Positions 28,726 to 39,551 of a stretch of DNA of 64,000 bases are shown piece after piece (positions within the stretch are counted from its first letter, which is position 1; every line of letters starts with the position of its first letter). The notes beneath the pieces were generated by a model. That model worked only from the letters and a program-made list of their open reading frames with translations. It searched no databases and was not told the DNA's origin. Position numbers and translations under genes: made by a program. Origin of the DNA: Sisyra terminalis (Eukaryota; Arthropoda; Insecta; Neuroptera; Sisyridae); the NCBI GenBank assembly GCA_958496175.1, contig OY292278.1, forward strand, positions 11,098,001 to 11,162,000. The letters are read 5' to 3'.

Positions 28726-29408
28726 TTAGGGTCCCGTTTACCCCGTAAATGCAAGTCTTGTATTTGGTGTTATTCTTTTAATATTTACAATATTTATGCT
28801 GCACTCCTAGTGGCTTACATTTACATATAGTTTGATTAGATTCTTCTCTGCAGGATTTCATTTTAAATGTAAATCATATTTGTCTGTGATTATTTAGTTA
28901 AACATAGGAAAATATATACAAAATTGACAGAACGTACCTTATGTAAACATTGCATCCATTCCCACAATTTCATGATAAATTTTACCTGTTTCACATTTAT
29001 TTGGTTTAATTCCGATTTTATGAAGTTTAAATGCAACACTGACCATCAAATCAAACATTCATAATGTTAAAAATAAAATTTATTTGGATAAAGCAAACTC
29101 AATCATACACTGACATTTTAATAATGAGCTGTCAAACTGAATTGACCAATGAAATTAAATCGACCGATTTGTTGTTATAAACGATTAAATTGTCCTTAAT
29201 GAACTGGGTCAAACTGGGTTGCCTGATTTGAGGGTGCTAAAAGGGACTTGCCAAACGCATTTTTTCAATGAAACACAATTATTAGGAAAAATAAACTTTT
29301 TTTTTATTTTGCTTCATAGGTTATATAAATAAAATATATGTTAATTATAATGAGGCTATGTAACCTTGTGTTACGATTTGTAAAATAAACATTCATGAGT
29401 TAGGTTTG
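28726..29408. other. AT-rich spacer between satellite and sorting nexin gene
   Basis: I see no gene, RNA or repeat structure in this stretch. It is unique-looking AT-rich DNA that includes the probable 3' end of the minus-strand sorting nexin transcript. Confidence 0.5.
29303..29308 (-). terminator. Candidate poly(A) signal for the sorting nexin gene
   Basis: AATAAA on the minus strand, about 320 bases past the stop codon of the sorting nexin gene. In DNA this AT-rich such hexamers are frequent, so the assignment is tentative. Confidence 0.3.
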
Positions 29409-29570
29409 TATTTTTTTTTTTTGGCGTGTAATGCTGAGTAAGAGGCGATGAACAGTCCGTCGAAATTTATGCGACCTAGAAAAACTAAAAACTTACTACT
29501 AATGGTTGAACACCACGTGGGTGGGTTTCGGGACCTTTGAGATAAATCTAATCCTAATCTAATCTAAAAA
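29409..29570. mobile_element. Possible short retroposon, poly(T) to AATCT repeats
   Basis: A block richer in G and C than its surroundings lies between a run of 13 T (about 29411-29423) and a short array of AATCT/AATCC units (29548-29567). Read on the minus strand it ends in poly(A), as a SINE or LINE 3' end would. Read on the plus strand it ends in a simple repeat, as some non-LTR elements do. I see no clear target duplication and no pol III boxes, so family and orientation are open. It could lie in the 3' UTR of the sorting nexin gene. Confidence 0.35.
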
Positions 29571-29625
29571 TTGACTAAACTTAATCAGGTGCATGAAGCG
29601 AATTGTCGGATTGGTCAGGCGTGTG

Positions 29626-30807
29626 TTATATGATGCCGTAAGGGGTTGGAAGATCGCGATAATGGCGATCCAAGTCATAAACGGCTTCGAGCAAATCCTT
29701 GCTTTGGGAAATGATTCCCCGACGTTTCATGTCGTTCAGTCTTTCGGATATAAAATCGCTGTTCAGCTGATTCTTTTGCCACATTTTTAAGCATGCTTCC
29801 AGCAGGGGTCCGTACAGTGGGAGCAACTCAGAATCGCTGACAGCCTCGAAACGGTGCAATGCTAATGTTGCCCATCGTTCTGCAGATTTATGCAACATTC
29901 CCGACATCATCGAGTAACAGCCGACCAGACGACATAAGGCTAATAAAACGGGAGCAGAACGATCCGTGTATACTTTGTTCAGCAATCGAAAACTGTTTTT
30001 TAAAATTGGTTCTGCCACCTCATATTTTTTTTGTTCGAAAAGTTCATTTACTTGGTTCAGTTCTTGTTCTTGTAAAAAGTATAAAAGGGCTGGTGAGGCG
30101 CGTAACTTTGAGTCGTGCTCCACCAATTCAAGAAGTTCTTCAAATCTCATGCTACGTTCTTTGATTAGGGCATTGGAAAAATTGCCCATCATAGCCTAAA
30201 AATTACTATCTTTAATAAAACGAAATATAAACAAGTTAAATCAATACTTTTCTTGGAAAACTATACGTAGAAATCCGATCTGCATGGCATTTTCTTAATC
30301 CGTCGTATAAATTTAAGAAGTCTGTATATCGCCTTTCAATACAAGTGCTGTGAAGATCAGCCCTGGCCGAGCCATGGCGGATTCGAACTGTGTACAAGAC
30401 ATACTTTTTATCAGCATTATCTTGTTCACTTACTGTTACTGTTGAAATAATATCAAACATTGGTAAAGGTCGATCACAAGACAAACCATCCATCCAATCG
30501 GATAAAACTAAAACCAAAAAGAAAATCCAGAATCTTCCTGGAAAACATCTACACCAAACTTTACCTTTGTCAACATCATCAATGTCAACACTTTCAACCA
30601 GATGGTTCACATGTTTTAGATGCCCTACAAATTAAAGCAAAAAATCACCCTTAACTTTATAAAAAAAAAATAAAAGCAAACAATTTCCTCACCAAACTTA
30701 CCATTTTGGTTTTCTTCCGCTGGTTTATGTTCGATTATTTTTTGATAATCATCCGACTCGCCCCTTTGTTCTATCCAAGTGCTCGACTTGCTTAAATCCT
30801 GATTCAT
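29626..30807 (-). CDS. SNX20/SNX21-like sorting nexin (PX domain), four exons
   Basis: Exons by phase are 30807-30702, 30624-30565, 30507-30248 and 30195-29626, giving 331 residues. Introns are 77, 57 and 52 bp, with donors GTAAGT, GTAAAG and GTATTG, each acceptor ending in AG. Residues 1-70 are a polar leader. The PX domain spans about 72-180: strand segments ending in KKYVLYTVRI, the ERRYTDF motif (113-119) whose Arg-Tyr contacts PtdIns3P in PX proteins, and a FPRK loop (139-142) completed across the last intron by MMGNFS. The remainder is all-helical and matches the PXB domain of SNX20/21. Human SNX20 and SNX21 are 316 and 373 residues, so the length fits. Family members bind endosomal phosphoinositides; SNX20 binds the PSGL-1 tail. 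The start is the first in-frame ATG after a stop (A at -3). The gene looks intact. Intron calls are inferred, not tested. Confidence 0.88.
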
Positions 30808-32454
30808 TTTACCACCCCTTTGTCTTTTGCACCCCAATGTGATTCAATTGTCCTTTCCTATCCTGGCTCCGCTGTAGTTACGCTCTCGAAAACCAGATGT
30901 CACAACCTACATAATAAAAAAGCTCGCACAACTTAAAACTTGCCAAATTTTCCTCGGTTAAAATGGTTAAAATCTTTAAAACATTCTTCTTAAAAATCAC
31001 GTAAAATTTCAATTCAGTATTACCAACACAAATTTGTAAGGTTATAGATTAATTATTCATTGAGATTTTCACGATTTTCGTGACACAGTTTCGGGCGAAG
31101 AATCGACAATTTTTTTGCAGAAATGTAATCGGATAGTAGCAAAAACTGAGTCATTGTTTAACAATGACGGTTTTCTTGAACTGAGAAATGAGCTATGAGA
31201 CATTGTGCAGTCACCTACTGTTCTTCTGCCCCCCTTTAGCAAAAATTTCTTTGTGTTTTTATTAGATCAAGACCTCGTAAAAAAATAAAGAGAACAGTCG
31301 TCATTGGTCAACGTATGAAGCGACAAAAATTCAAGATATTGAAATAATTAGTGAGAAAAAAGATAAATATTTAATCATATGATCATTAACAAGCGTAATT
31401 CGAGTAGTTTTTTTTCCTTGTCTTTGTATAAAATCACCAATGTTAAATCAACAACATGTTTGAGTCATTTACGTAATTGTAATCAAAATTCAAATTCTTT
31501 GAAATATTATTCAACCAATGTTCACAATGATTCGCACTTTTTTTGTTGAATAACTCAGTTTCTTTTAATCATATACGAAAAATAACTTATCATTTTTGCA
31601 AAAATATCTAACTTTTATAGGAAAATGAACGGTAGAGGAATATTAAATGCAAATATCAACATGTAAATATGTTTTCATTGGAAGCAAATATTATGGATTT
31701 TGGTATATAATTTAAATATATAGAACAACATGCAAGATTATAACTTTCTTCTTTTAATACCCACCAGTACTATATATAACAATAACTAATGTTGAACTAG
31801 TGGTAAAATCATTAACAAAAAAAAAAATCTTCTTTTCTGAATCTAAATGATAATTTTTTCAAGATAAACCTAAGATTTGTGCCCTTGACGAAATTGAATG
31901 ATTTTTCTTGAATACGAATATTTTAATTTGATTTTAATTTATCTTTTGGAATGAAAAATCCACAATTGATTTTTCAATTCATTGCTACAATGATTTTCCG
32001 ATGATATTTGCTAATCACCGATTTTTCTTCAGGAAAATCAAAAGTAGTAGAGTTTAAAGAAATAAAAGATCAGAATTATTATTAAAGAATAATTTAACAT
32101 TGTACTTAAATAAGGTGCAATTTTGAAACATTTGGAAATCTATTGATTCAAATTTTACATTAGAAAAGGAAAAAAATAACGATATTATATATATAAAACT
32201 ATTCTTATTTGAATAAATACAACTTGAATTATAGACCAGCCTAAAACCCTCTTCATAAAACGTATACTTCAGTCATCAATTATAACAATTTGAACCCCTA
32301 TTCTTGTATGACGAAATAAGAAAGTACAGAAAATACTCAATTAATAAAAATGATGAAGTTAAATTGATACTCATTTAGTTATAAAAGAACCCTTAATTTA
32401 CTTTAAGAACTACAAAGATCAAATCGTTGAAATAATAGTCCAGATTCATTCACG
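30808..32454. other. AT-rich intergenic DNA upstream of the sorting nexin gene
   Basis: No open frame with recognisable protein and no repeat structure was found. The first 150-250 bases would hold the promoter and 5' UTR of the minus-strand sorting nexin gene. I could not identify specific elements. Confidence 0.5.
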
Positions 32455-33870
32455 GATCAATCCATTTAAAATCATCTAATATTAATAACATTGTTGCTGA
32501 TTATTTTCCTGATTCTTTAGTTACAAGTTCCTTATAGGAAAATAATTAGAAACAGCTATTTGAAAAAAATTAATAAGCTATAGGTTTTTCCGCCAGCCAT
32601 TTCAAAATGGCGGTTGGGAAAATTTTACTGAAAAATGTGGTCTGCGGAAAATTTAATTGCCAAGCTATTTTTTAAGGATATCAGAGTAAGTCAAAAAATC
32701 TTCATCATAAAATAAACTTTACCCTTAGCTTACGTACTTATAATTTTCATACTATGAAAGAAAATTAGTCAAATTTCTTTGTAAAAGCTTCGAAAAAATC
32801 ATAAAATTATTACTTTTAAGACAATATTATTTAATAAAGAAATAGAGACTCACTAATGGTATTTTGTTTTTCTGTTGAATACTATTGTATCAATCTGCAG
32901 TATTAGTTTTAGTCCTGAAAATGCACTCCTCTTCTTTCTACAACCTTACAAAAATGGTCAAAAATCTAAAACCAAAAAACGTCAAATTTCTCAAGTCAAT
33001 ATCTAAAAAGGGACAATAATAAAAATTAGTAAAAAATTCACAGAATATTCTATGTATCAATAGAAATATCTCACAAAAAATTTTTATTGACACATAACTA
33101 TATTTAAAGTAATAAAGTAGTGAATTTCAAGAAAAATGATATACTTCTTCATGCTTTTGTAGTACAGTTTGCAAACGAGGGCCTTAAATTCTTATAATTC
33201 ACATTGGAAGAAATATGTTTAAATTATTACATTCATTAAAGTCTCAGGCAAAAATTTTTTGTGAGATATTTCTATTTGTATAAAGATCATTCTGTGAAAT
33301 TTCTAATTATTTTCATTCAATCCTTTTTTTGATATTGATTTGAGAAAATTGATGTTTTTGTACGGCTCTAGGAAGAAAAGACGTGTATTATCAGGACCAA
33401 AAAATTGTATACAGCAGATTATTATAATAGTATTCAATAAAAAAAAAAATATCATTAGTGAGTCTCAATTCCTTTATTAAATTTTGTTATCCTAAAAGTA
33501 ACAATTTTTAGATTTTTTTTCGAAGTTTTTGCGAAATTCACTGGTTTTCATTTATAGTAGGAAAATTAAAAGTATGTATTCATAAAATTTATTCTATGCT
33601 TAATGGATTAGTGTTTGAATTACACTGAAATCCTTAAAAATAGCTTGGCAATTAAATTTTCCGCAGACCACCTTTTTCAATAAAATTTTCCCAATCGCCA
33701 TTTTTAAATGGCTGCAGGAAAAAACTATAACTTATATATTAAATTTTTTAAAATAGCTTCTTGTGGCTGTCTACCTATAAGGAACTCGTAATTAAAGAAT
33801 CAGGAAAATAAAAAAAATGTTCAGCAACAATTTTTATTAATATCTGGTGATTTTGAATGGATTGAACCTT
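32455..33870. mobile_element. Large foldback element, about 640-bp inverted arms
   Basis: The left arm (about 32455-33095) is the inverted complement of the right arm (about 33245-33870), with about 150 bp between them. Matching landmarks are ATCAATCCATT with AATGGATTGAA, CCTTATAGG with CCTATAAGG, GGTCTGCGGAAAATTTAATT with AATTAAATTTTCCGCAGACC, GAGACTCACTAATG with CATTAGTGAGTCTC, and TAGAAATATCTCACAAAAAA with TTTTTTGTGAGATATTTCTA. The arms differ by many substitutions and small gaps, so the insertion is old. There is no coding capacity, and no target duplication was found. Confidence 0.85.
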
Positions 33871-34638
33871 ATTGTATTTTGCTGATCAATAATTGATTTC
33901 CTATTTTCAAAAGATCAAACCTCTACAATAAACTAAGTGGCAATGCAATGATATTAAAAAATATATTATATTGTAGCAGGGATACGATTTTAAATACTAA
34001 TAATAATCATAAGACCTCAAATTTGGGAGGAAAGACTTGACAATTTTTCAAGGGCCGGAATATGATTCACAGTATCAAATTTAACTATTAAATTAGAATA
34101 AAACAAATATATAGATATAACAGAAAAAATTTACCTTGTTAATTCTTTGTTGTTAACGTAAAACAAATAGAATAATTTCACTGATATATGATTGAAAATT
34201 TGGCGTTTCGCATCCAATACGTATGCTTGGGAATGTGGATAGTGCCAAACTGAGCTGGAATCTTTACGATTCAGGTGATTTCTCTTGGGAAGATTAACTA
34301 AAGTTTAGAAAGCTGTTTTCTCGGCATATCATTTCGCACCCTTTTTAGACTGATATCATCCTTATTCTTTTATCAGACACCCCCGCTGAGTCTTGCACAT
34401 GGCACCATTAGAAATTCCCAAAAAAAAATCCCTTTTGGATAAGACCCCCTCTTTTCTTTGTTAACACTTCTAGGCTTGATTACTGTAAAAGTGAATTCGA
34501 AGCTATTGCATCGTCTTAATAGTTTTATGTATTTAAAATCTTCAGTCGTTAATTTTTATATATAAAAATTCTATTCAAACCAAAAAGAGAAGTCATTACT
34601 GCAAATACTTTCGAACTAAAATATTTTATATCTTCAGT
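33871..34638. other. AT-rich spacer, 3' flank of the 34.6-36 kb gene
   Basis: This stretch has no gene or repeat that I can support. It should contain the 3' UTR of the minus-strand gene ending at 34639, but I see no canonical AATAAA on that strand close to the stop. Confidence 0.45.
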
Positions 34639-36011
34639 TTATATTTGTTTATTAGTGTTGATTCGGCTAAATTTCTTTACAAAACTTATTCCCGATAACG
34701 GCTGAACATATGATTTGGGTTTAACTTTAGCCGGAATTTTCAGTTTCAATGGATACGATCCTCCCTTAAGACTGGATTCTCCATTCAAGAAAAATGAGCT
34801 ACGTTTCATTGATGGTGAGGAAACTGTTAAATAACTTTCATTCGAAATATTTCTGGAAAAATTTTGATTCTCGTAATTGACTATTTCCCTGAATTGTTCA
34901 TCAAATTTATCATCTAAGTCGTTGCAACTTCCCAAATCTTCCATATCAGATGGTTTTTTAAGAAAACTGGATGATAGTTTTGGTTCAATATGTTTTGGGA
35001 TAGTTTCAGGATAGTTTTCAATTATCTTACATTTTTCTTCCAATTGGATAGTATGTACTTCGATTGCTTGGTGTGGAATTTGAGGCTCGATAGTTTCGAT
35101 ATGTAAATTTGTTTGTGGTCGTGGTGGTAGAAGATTGACTATGGAACTATCAGAACCTGACGATTTATCATTTCTTTCAACTCCTGTTGATATTTTCTTT
35201 TGAGATTCTTGAAGCTCCAACTGTCGTAATTTTTCGGAAATATCAATTTCGGTGTTAGTTGACATGTTTTTGGTACTTTTAGATGACGAATCCTTGCCGT
35301 TGAAATAACGTTTGTCGATTTTATTAGGCGTTTGCATCAATGTCTTGTTTGCCTTTTTATTGAGTTGCATTTGAAGAATTTCCGTGTATTTTTTCATTTT
35401 TGTAATTGAATTTGGAGGACTTTGTGGACTAGGTTTCCATGTGTTCCAAAAGTTTTCTTCTGGATTGGGTCCTGACTGAATTTTATTTTCGGGAGGAACA
35501 CAACGGAAAGTATTATAATTGTGGTGTAAGTGGTTAACATGTTTCTGCCCACTATGGTTATAGTTGCAATTATCAGAAGGTTTAAAGGATGGGGGTTGAA
35601 AATCATCAGAATACATATGATAATGATCATTGTTTGCATTATATCCACTGTTATCATTCAGATTATGTCGACATGAGCTTTTTTTTAGACAAGATTTTAG
35701 TGGAAATGATTTTGATACATTTTCATGATAAATTGGTTCGTTTTTCGGTGTTGAATTGTACTCAGGTATAATGACTGGAACCTTGCCATGTTGAGGACAG
35801 TAAATGTAATCAGTTTCCTCATAGTATTCTGATGGAATCTAAAAAAAAAAAATGTTCAAAAATTTGTTCCCATTTTAACTCCTGACTAATTTAATAAAGT
35901 AAAAGCTAATCCTAATTAAATGTCAATATTTTAAAAAATATAGTTTCAAAGATGTACCCTAAATTTGGTTCTTTTCTGATTCATTTGGTGACCGTTGTTT
36001 GGTCCATACAT
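34639..36011 (-). CDS. Unrecognised 417-residue protein, two exons proposed
   Basis: The main exon (35838-34639) is open for 400 codons. It starts behind a good acceptor (poly-T then AG at 35840-35839) in phase 0, so the Met at 35616 is not the true start. A candidate first exon (36011-35958, 18 codons beginning MYGPNNGHQ) ends AGG before GTACAT in the same phase; the intron would be 119 bp. The protein is polar, rich in Asn, Ser and Lys, with no signal peptide or membrane segment. After the junction it reads IPSEYYEETDYIYC, then PQHGKVPVII. A charged, possibly helical stretch (SEKLRQLELQESQKK) lies mid-protein, and the tail is basic (LKLKIPAKVKPKSYV, ending KKFSRINTNKQI). I recognise no domain. 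Such composition suits a cytoskeletal, centrosomal or regulatory protein, but that is a guess. The long frame in AT-rich DNA argues that it is real. Confidence 0.6.
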
Positions 36012-36869
36012 CCATTATAATGATTCCATTTGTAGTTTATTTGAATGTTTTTTTTTTTAAAAAAATGCATGTCAAATATAATTTTGACAACTATATATAA
36101 AAAAAAAATTGATAACTTCTATTAAACTTTGTAGATTTAAGTTGACATCCTTTTAATATAAATGAATTATTCGGCTACAGTTTTGGCAACATTTAATAAC
36201 TTAAGGTCGATAAAATCTACCGAAAATTTATACAGTAACGAAATATTAACTTTTTATTGTTCTATAACTATAAATGCTATGAAAAGTTGTTCCCATCAAT
36301 TCATAAAAACCTATTAAAACGAATTGATTATAATGTGATCCTATGAAAAAAATAAAATCTGCAAAAAATTATGCATAAATATACTCGAACAAGGAAAGTT
36401 TGAAGTCAGCAATTTGAAACTTTTTGAATATTCAGTAGCTTTTGGTAGCTTTTAATTATTAAAATATATATAAGGGACAATTCTTAGTTATTCTATGCTG
36501 TTTCCTAGGTATTTACGACAATAAAAATGATATATTTATCAAAATCCTTTTGTTAGGTTCTTTATATACAGGGAAGCGAAGTGAGTCAATTATTCAATTA
36601 TTAATTAATATAAATTTCATTATTTTTCTCCAGATTTTAGCACTAATCAGTAGTATTCGTAGTCCATATCAATAGTGTGTAGTAATACTTAATTGTAGCT
36701 TCATGAAGCTCTATAATATTTTTTTTCAGTTCGAAAGAAAGCTTATCAAAGTTTAGAAGTTATTTTGTTTTTGAGATAAACTAATAAGATAAGAAGTAAT
36801 TTTCGTTTGTAATTTTTTTACAATTATTTTTATTACCTACACTTATAATTGCTAAAGTAGTGGCTCTAA
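36012..36869. other. AT-rich spacer
   Basis: I see no coding sequence or repeats here. It is the likely upstream region of the minus-strand gene ending at 34639. A further 5' exon cannot be excluded. Confidence 0.45.
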
Positions 36870-36984
36870 GTTTAATAAAATTCCGTAAATCAAGAAATAT
36901 TGATATTTGCTCAATACGAAATTTGAATTCAACACCTACTAATTTTGGATTGGCCACCTTAACCACTCGGTCTATAATGGGTTA
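36870..36984 (-). mobile_element. tRNA-headed SINE-like element, copy 1
   Basis: On the minus strand this begins with a tRNA(Ser/Leu)-like head: GACCGAGTGGTTAAGG contains a perfect A box (TGGTTAAGGTG). A degraded B box (ATTCAAATT) lies about 38 bases further, after AGTAGGTGTTG. A tail (GAGCAAATATCAATATTTCT, then ...TTTTATTAAAC) follows. The whole 115 bp aligns with 58548-58664, tail included, so it is an interspersed family and not a lone tRNA gene. The 61-codon minus-strand frame here is incidental. Confidence 0.7.
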
Positions 36985-37124
36985 CTGTTTTAAATTTTAT
37001 ATTACTCGTGACTAAAATTATAAAGAAATTAAATCCGTTTTTTTAAAAAGCATAAATATTTTATTTGAAATAAGAAGTGATATTAACTCAACTATCCGAG
37101 ACTTAATGAATAATATATATCTTA

Positions 37125-37931
37125 GGGTGTTTATTTTGGGACTACTTTTTTTTTGCTCCCATGCCGAAATTTTGTTGGAAATGCTTCAAAAAAAATTCCC
37201 TAAAAGTTTGAGCTCTTAATATTAATATTAAGTACTCGCTCACAGCGTGTGAATATTTTCCATTTAAAATATACGTAAACTTTGATTTTTTCTTTTAAAT
37301 TTTTATAGCTCAGCGGCATTTTATGGTATCGCCTCGCTCAAAGTCGGGATTTTTTTATAATTGTATGCTCTACAAAAGTGCTTATTGCGGTAAAATCGTA
37401 ATTTACACGGGCGAGGTAGTACGGGTCACTAAACCTAGATTTTTCATAGATTTCTCGATTTTCTCTCAGTAACTCATGAATTTCAAGACCTACAGAAAAA
37501 ATGTAAATGTTAATTTATAGGAAATTTAATTTCCTACAAAAAAGTTCCAGAAAACCAAATTGCTAAGATCGATATTTCTCGAGATATTGAGCCTTGCATT
37601 TCTCTTACTATAAAATTTTTACGGATTATTGAGTAAAATTTAAGAAAATATTGATTTTTTTATTCCATATTAAAAATTTAACTATTGTAGAGCATACAAT
37701 TGTAAAAAAATCCCGACTTTGAGCGAGGCGATACCATAAAAAGCCGCTGAGCTATAAAAATTAAAAAAAAAAAAAATCAAAGTTTACGTTTATTTTAAAT
37801 GGAAAATATTCACACGCTGTGAGCGAGTACTTAATATTAAGAGCTCAAACTTTTAGGGAATTTTTTTTGAAGTATTTCCCGCAAAATTTTGGCATGGGAG
37901 CAAAAAAAAATAGTCCCAAAAAAAAACACCC
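37125..37931. mobile_element. 807-bp MITE with 250-bp terminal inverted repeats, TA flanks
   Basis: The left arm (37125-37375) and right arm (37685-37931) are near-perfect inverted complements. The ends are GGGTGTTTATTTTGGGACTA and TAGTCCCAAAAAAAAACACC(C), each next to a TA dinucleotide, as expected of Tc1/mariner-type insertion. Internal landmarks are GCTCCCATGCCG with GGCATGGGAGC, CGCTCACAGCGTGTGAATAT with ATTCACACGCTGTGAGCG, and GCCTCGCTCAAAGTCGGGAT with ATCCCGACTTTGAGCGAGGC. The 309-bp centre codes for nothing. High arm identity suggests it is young. Confidence 0.9.
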
Positions 37932-38265
37932 TAATATACCAACTGGATTTAAAAGTGAAGACTTGATTAATTTTGATTGATTTTTTTCCTAGGAAAACCT
38001 GACCTTATAAGGAAGTTTCGGTTTCGACCGAAACTTAGACTGATGCCGTAATTCAATATCAGTTTCGGCCGTAAAACTTAAGTTTTGGTCGGATACTACT
38101 AATCAGTGTTGGCTGATAGACAACCATTTTTACATCAATGAATTTCTCTATTTACAAATCATTAAAGGTTTTATTAGTTTATGTTCTACATTACATCTAC
38201 TTTACTGTATTATACAATTTAATGTATGGTTATTATTTAAAGAATATCTTTAATTAATCAACGAA
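37932..38265. other. Spacer with GTTTCGG/CCGAAAC short repeats
   Basis: Around 38017-38095 the motif GTTTCGG and its complement occur several times (GTTTCGGTTTCGACCGAAAC, GTTTCGGCCG, TTTTGGTCGG), so the region can form small hairpins. The rest is AT-rich 3' flank of the elongase gene. Confidence 0.4.
38170..38175 (-). terminator. Candidate poly(A) signal for the elongase gene
   Basis: AATAAA on the minus strand about 90 bases past the elongase stop codon, a typical distance. It is unsupported by transcript data. Confidence 0.4.
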
Positions 38266-39551
38266 TCAATTTTCTTTAATATCATTTGGTTTCATACTCT
38301 GTACAATTGGATCAGACAAATAGTACATGCATCCGCTTCCAGGGTTATATGAACAATTATCAGTATACATATTCTGTGTCTTTTTTGTCGTCTTTTTCCT
38401 GACATTAAAACGATCAATAGCAAAAGCCACAATTAACGAAAAAGCATAAATTAATGCAATGGGAAGTAGTGCTTTTGGAGGTCCATTATCATTGATGTAG
38501 CCAATTAGTAAATGAATGGTAATGACAACAACTTGGAGCTAAAAAATTCAAAATTTCAATTTTAGTTTGAAAATATTTATTTTCTTAAATTTAGGAGTTG
38601 TTTTTAAATTACAAAAGGCACAATCGGAAAAAAAAGGTTTCACACAAAAAGACCTTTTTTGTTTTACTTAGGAAACGAAAATGGTATCAAAATGTCCAAA
38701 TTTAAGTATATACTATACCACTTGAATTCTTCGAAAATATTTCCTTATCCATCGATATTTTTTGGTTGAATACCCAAAAGTCGCCATTAAATAGTATGCA
38801 TTCATCAATATTTGAACAAATGACATTACACAAACCGAAAAAAACGCTAAAAATTAATTTTTTGATATTAAAGTAGATTAAAGTTTATGGAGTTTTACCT
38901 TGGCCTCCTGGTAAATATAGAGTTATAAAGTATGAGATTATATACATTGATGCATGATGATAGCAATGCAAGCACTTGAACTGCTGTGAGCTTTTGCGTA
39001 GTACTATAAATACAGTATCAATCAGGCATAAAAGCTTCAACACGTGAAACCACCAAAATGCGGTCACCATCTGCAAATAATGGAATCCCAATGAAAATAT
39101 ATCTCTACCGTTAGGTACAAAATACATTAGTACATACCCTCATTGACAAATATCCTCGACTACTTGAAATATTTTGTCCTGTATAACTAAATTCTAAGTA
39201 ATAAGACGTAAGAAATACTTCACTACAAACAAATGCAGCGAGAAGAATCTGGCCCATATTGAATGCAAACATGGACATCTTAAGATTAAACTGGTACCGA
39301 GTTCGCATATATCCAGGTCCATAAATCACCAACATTCCATATAAACCAAGAAAAATTAACGGATACAATATTGAATTCACCAATGGGTATCCCTTCACAC
39401 GAATATCTAAAATAACACAAAACTTTAACATATACTTTGGTCCTATCCTACTAGACATATTACCTGGTTTTCCCAAAAAAGGAATCAAAATTTCTGGAAT
39501 TGGTCCAGCTGCTTTTCCCAATTTAAAATTGATGTGCTTAAGGTGCTCCAT
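38266..39551 (-). CDS. ELOVL-family very-long-chain fatty acid elongase, divergent, five exons
   Basis: Exons are 39551-39464, 39406-39138, 39070-38899, 38846-38722 and 38538-38266, giving 308 residues. Introns are 57, 67, 52 and 183 bp; all phases agree. Family members are multi-pass ER membrane proteins catalysing the condensation step of fatty acid elongation. Visible hallmarks are the PDIRVKGYPLV entry motif, YMRTRYQFNLK after the first membrane span, the histidine box HCYHH (154-158) in a hydrophobic context, YLPGGQ after it, and a KKYRWIRKYFRRIQ loop. Oddities: the KxxExxDT motif reads K131-LL-C134-LI-D137-T138, so the Glu is Cys. The usual NxxxHxxMYxYY segment reads MSFVQILMNAYY (184-195), losing His and one Tyr. 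The tail is long and lacks an obvious terminal dilysine signal. Frame and splice sites are intact, so it is probably an expressed, diverged paralogue and not a pseudogene. Confidence 0.88.

Noticed and set aside
29548..29567. Insect telomere repeat (TTAGG)n.
   Set aside because: Only one TTAGG-like unit occurs; the rest are TTAGAT-type, so it is a short simple repeat.
30236..30610. Reading straight through WCRCFPGRFWIFFLVLV in the sorting nexin gene as protein.
   Set aside because: It is a 57-bp intron (30508-30564) with a GTAAAG donor and a pyrimidine-rich acceptor; removing it restores a sensible frame into the PX domain.
36870..36984. A functional tRNA(Ser) gene.
   Set aside because: The arms do not pair into a full cloverleaf, the B box is degraded, and the homologous copy shares a non-tRNA tail.
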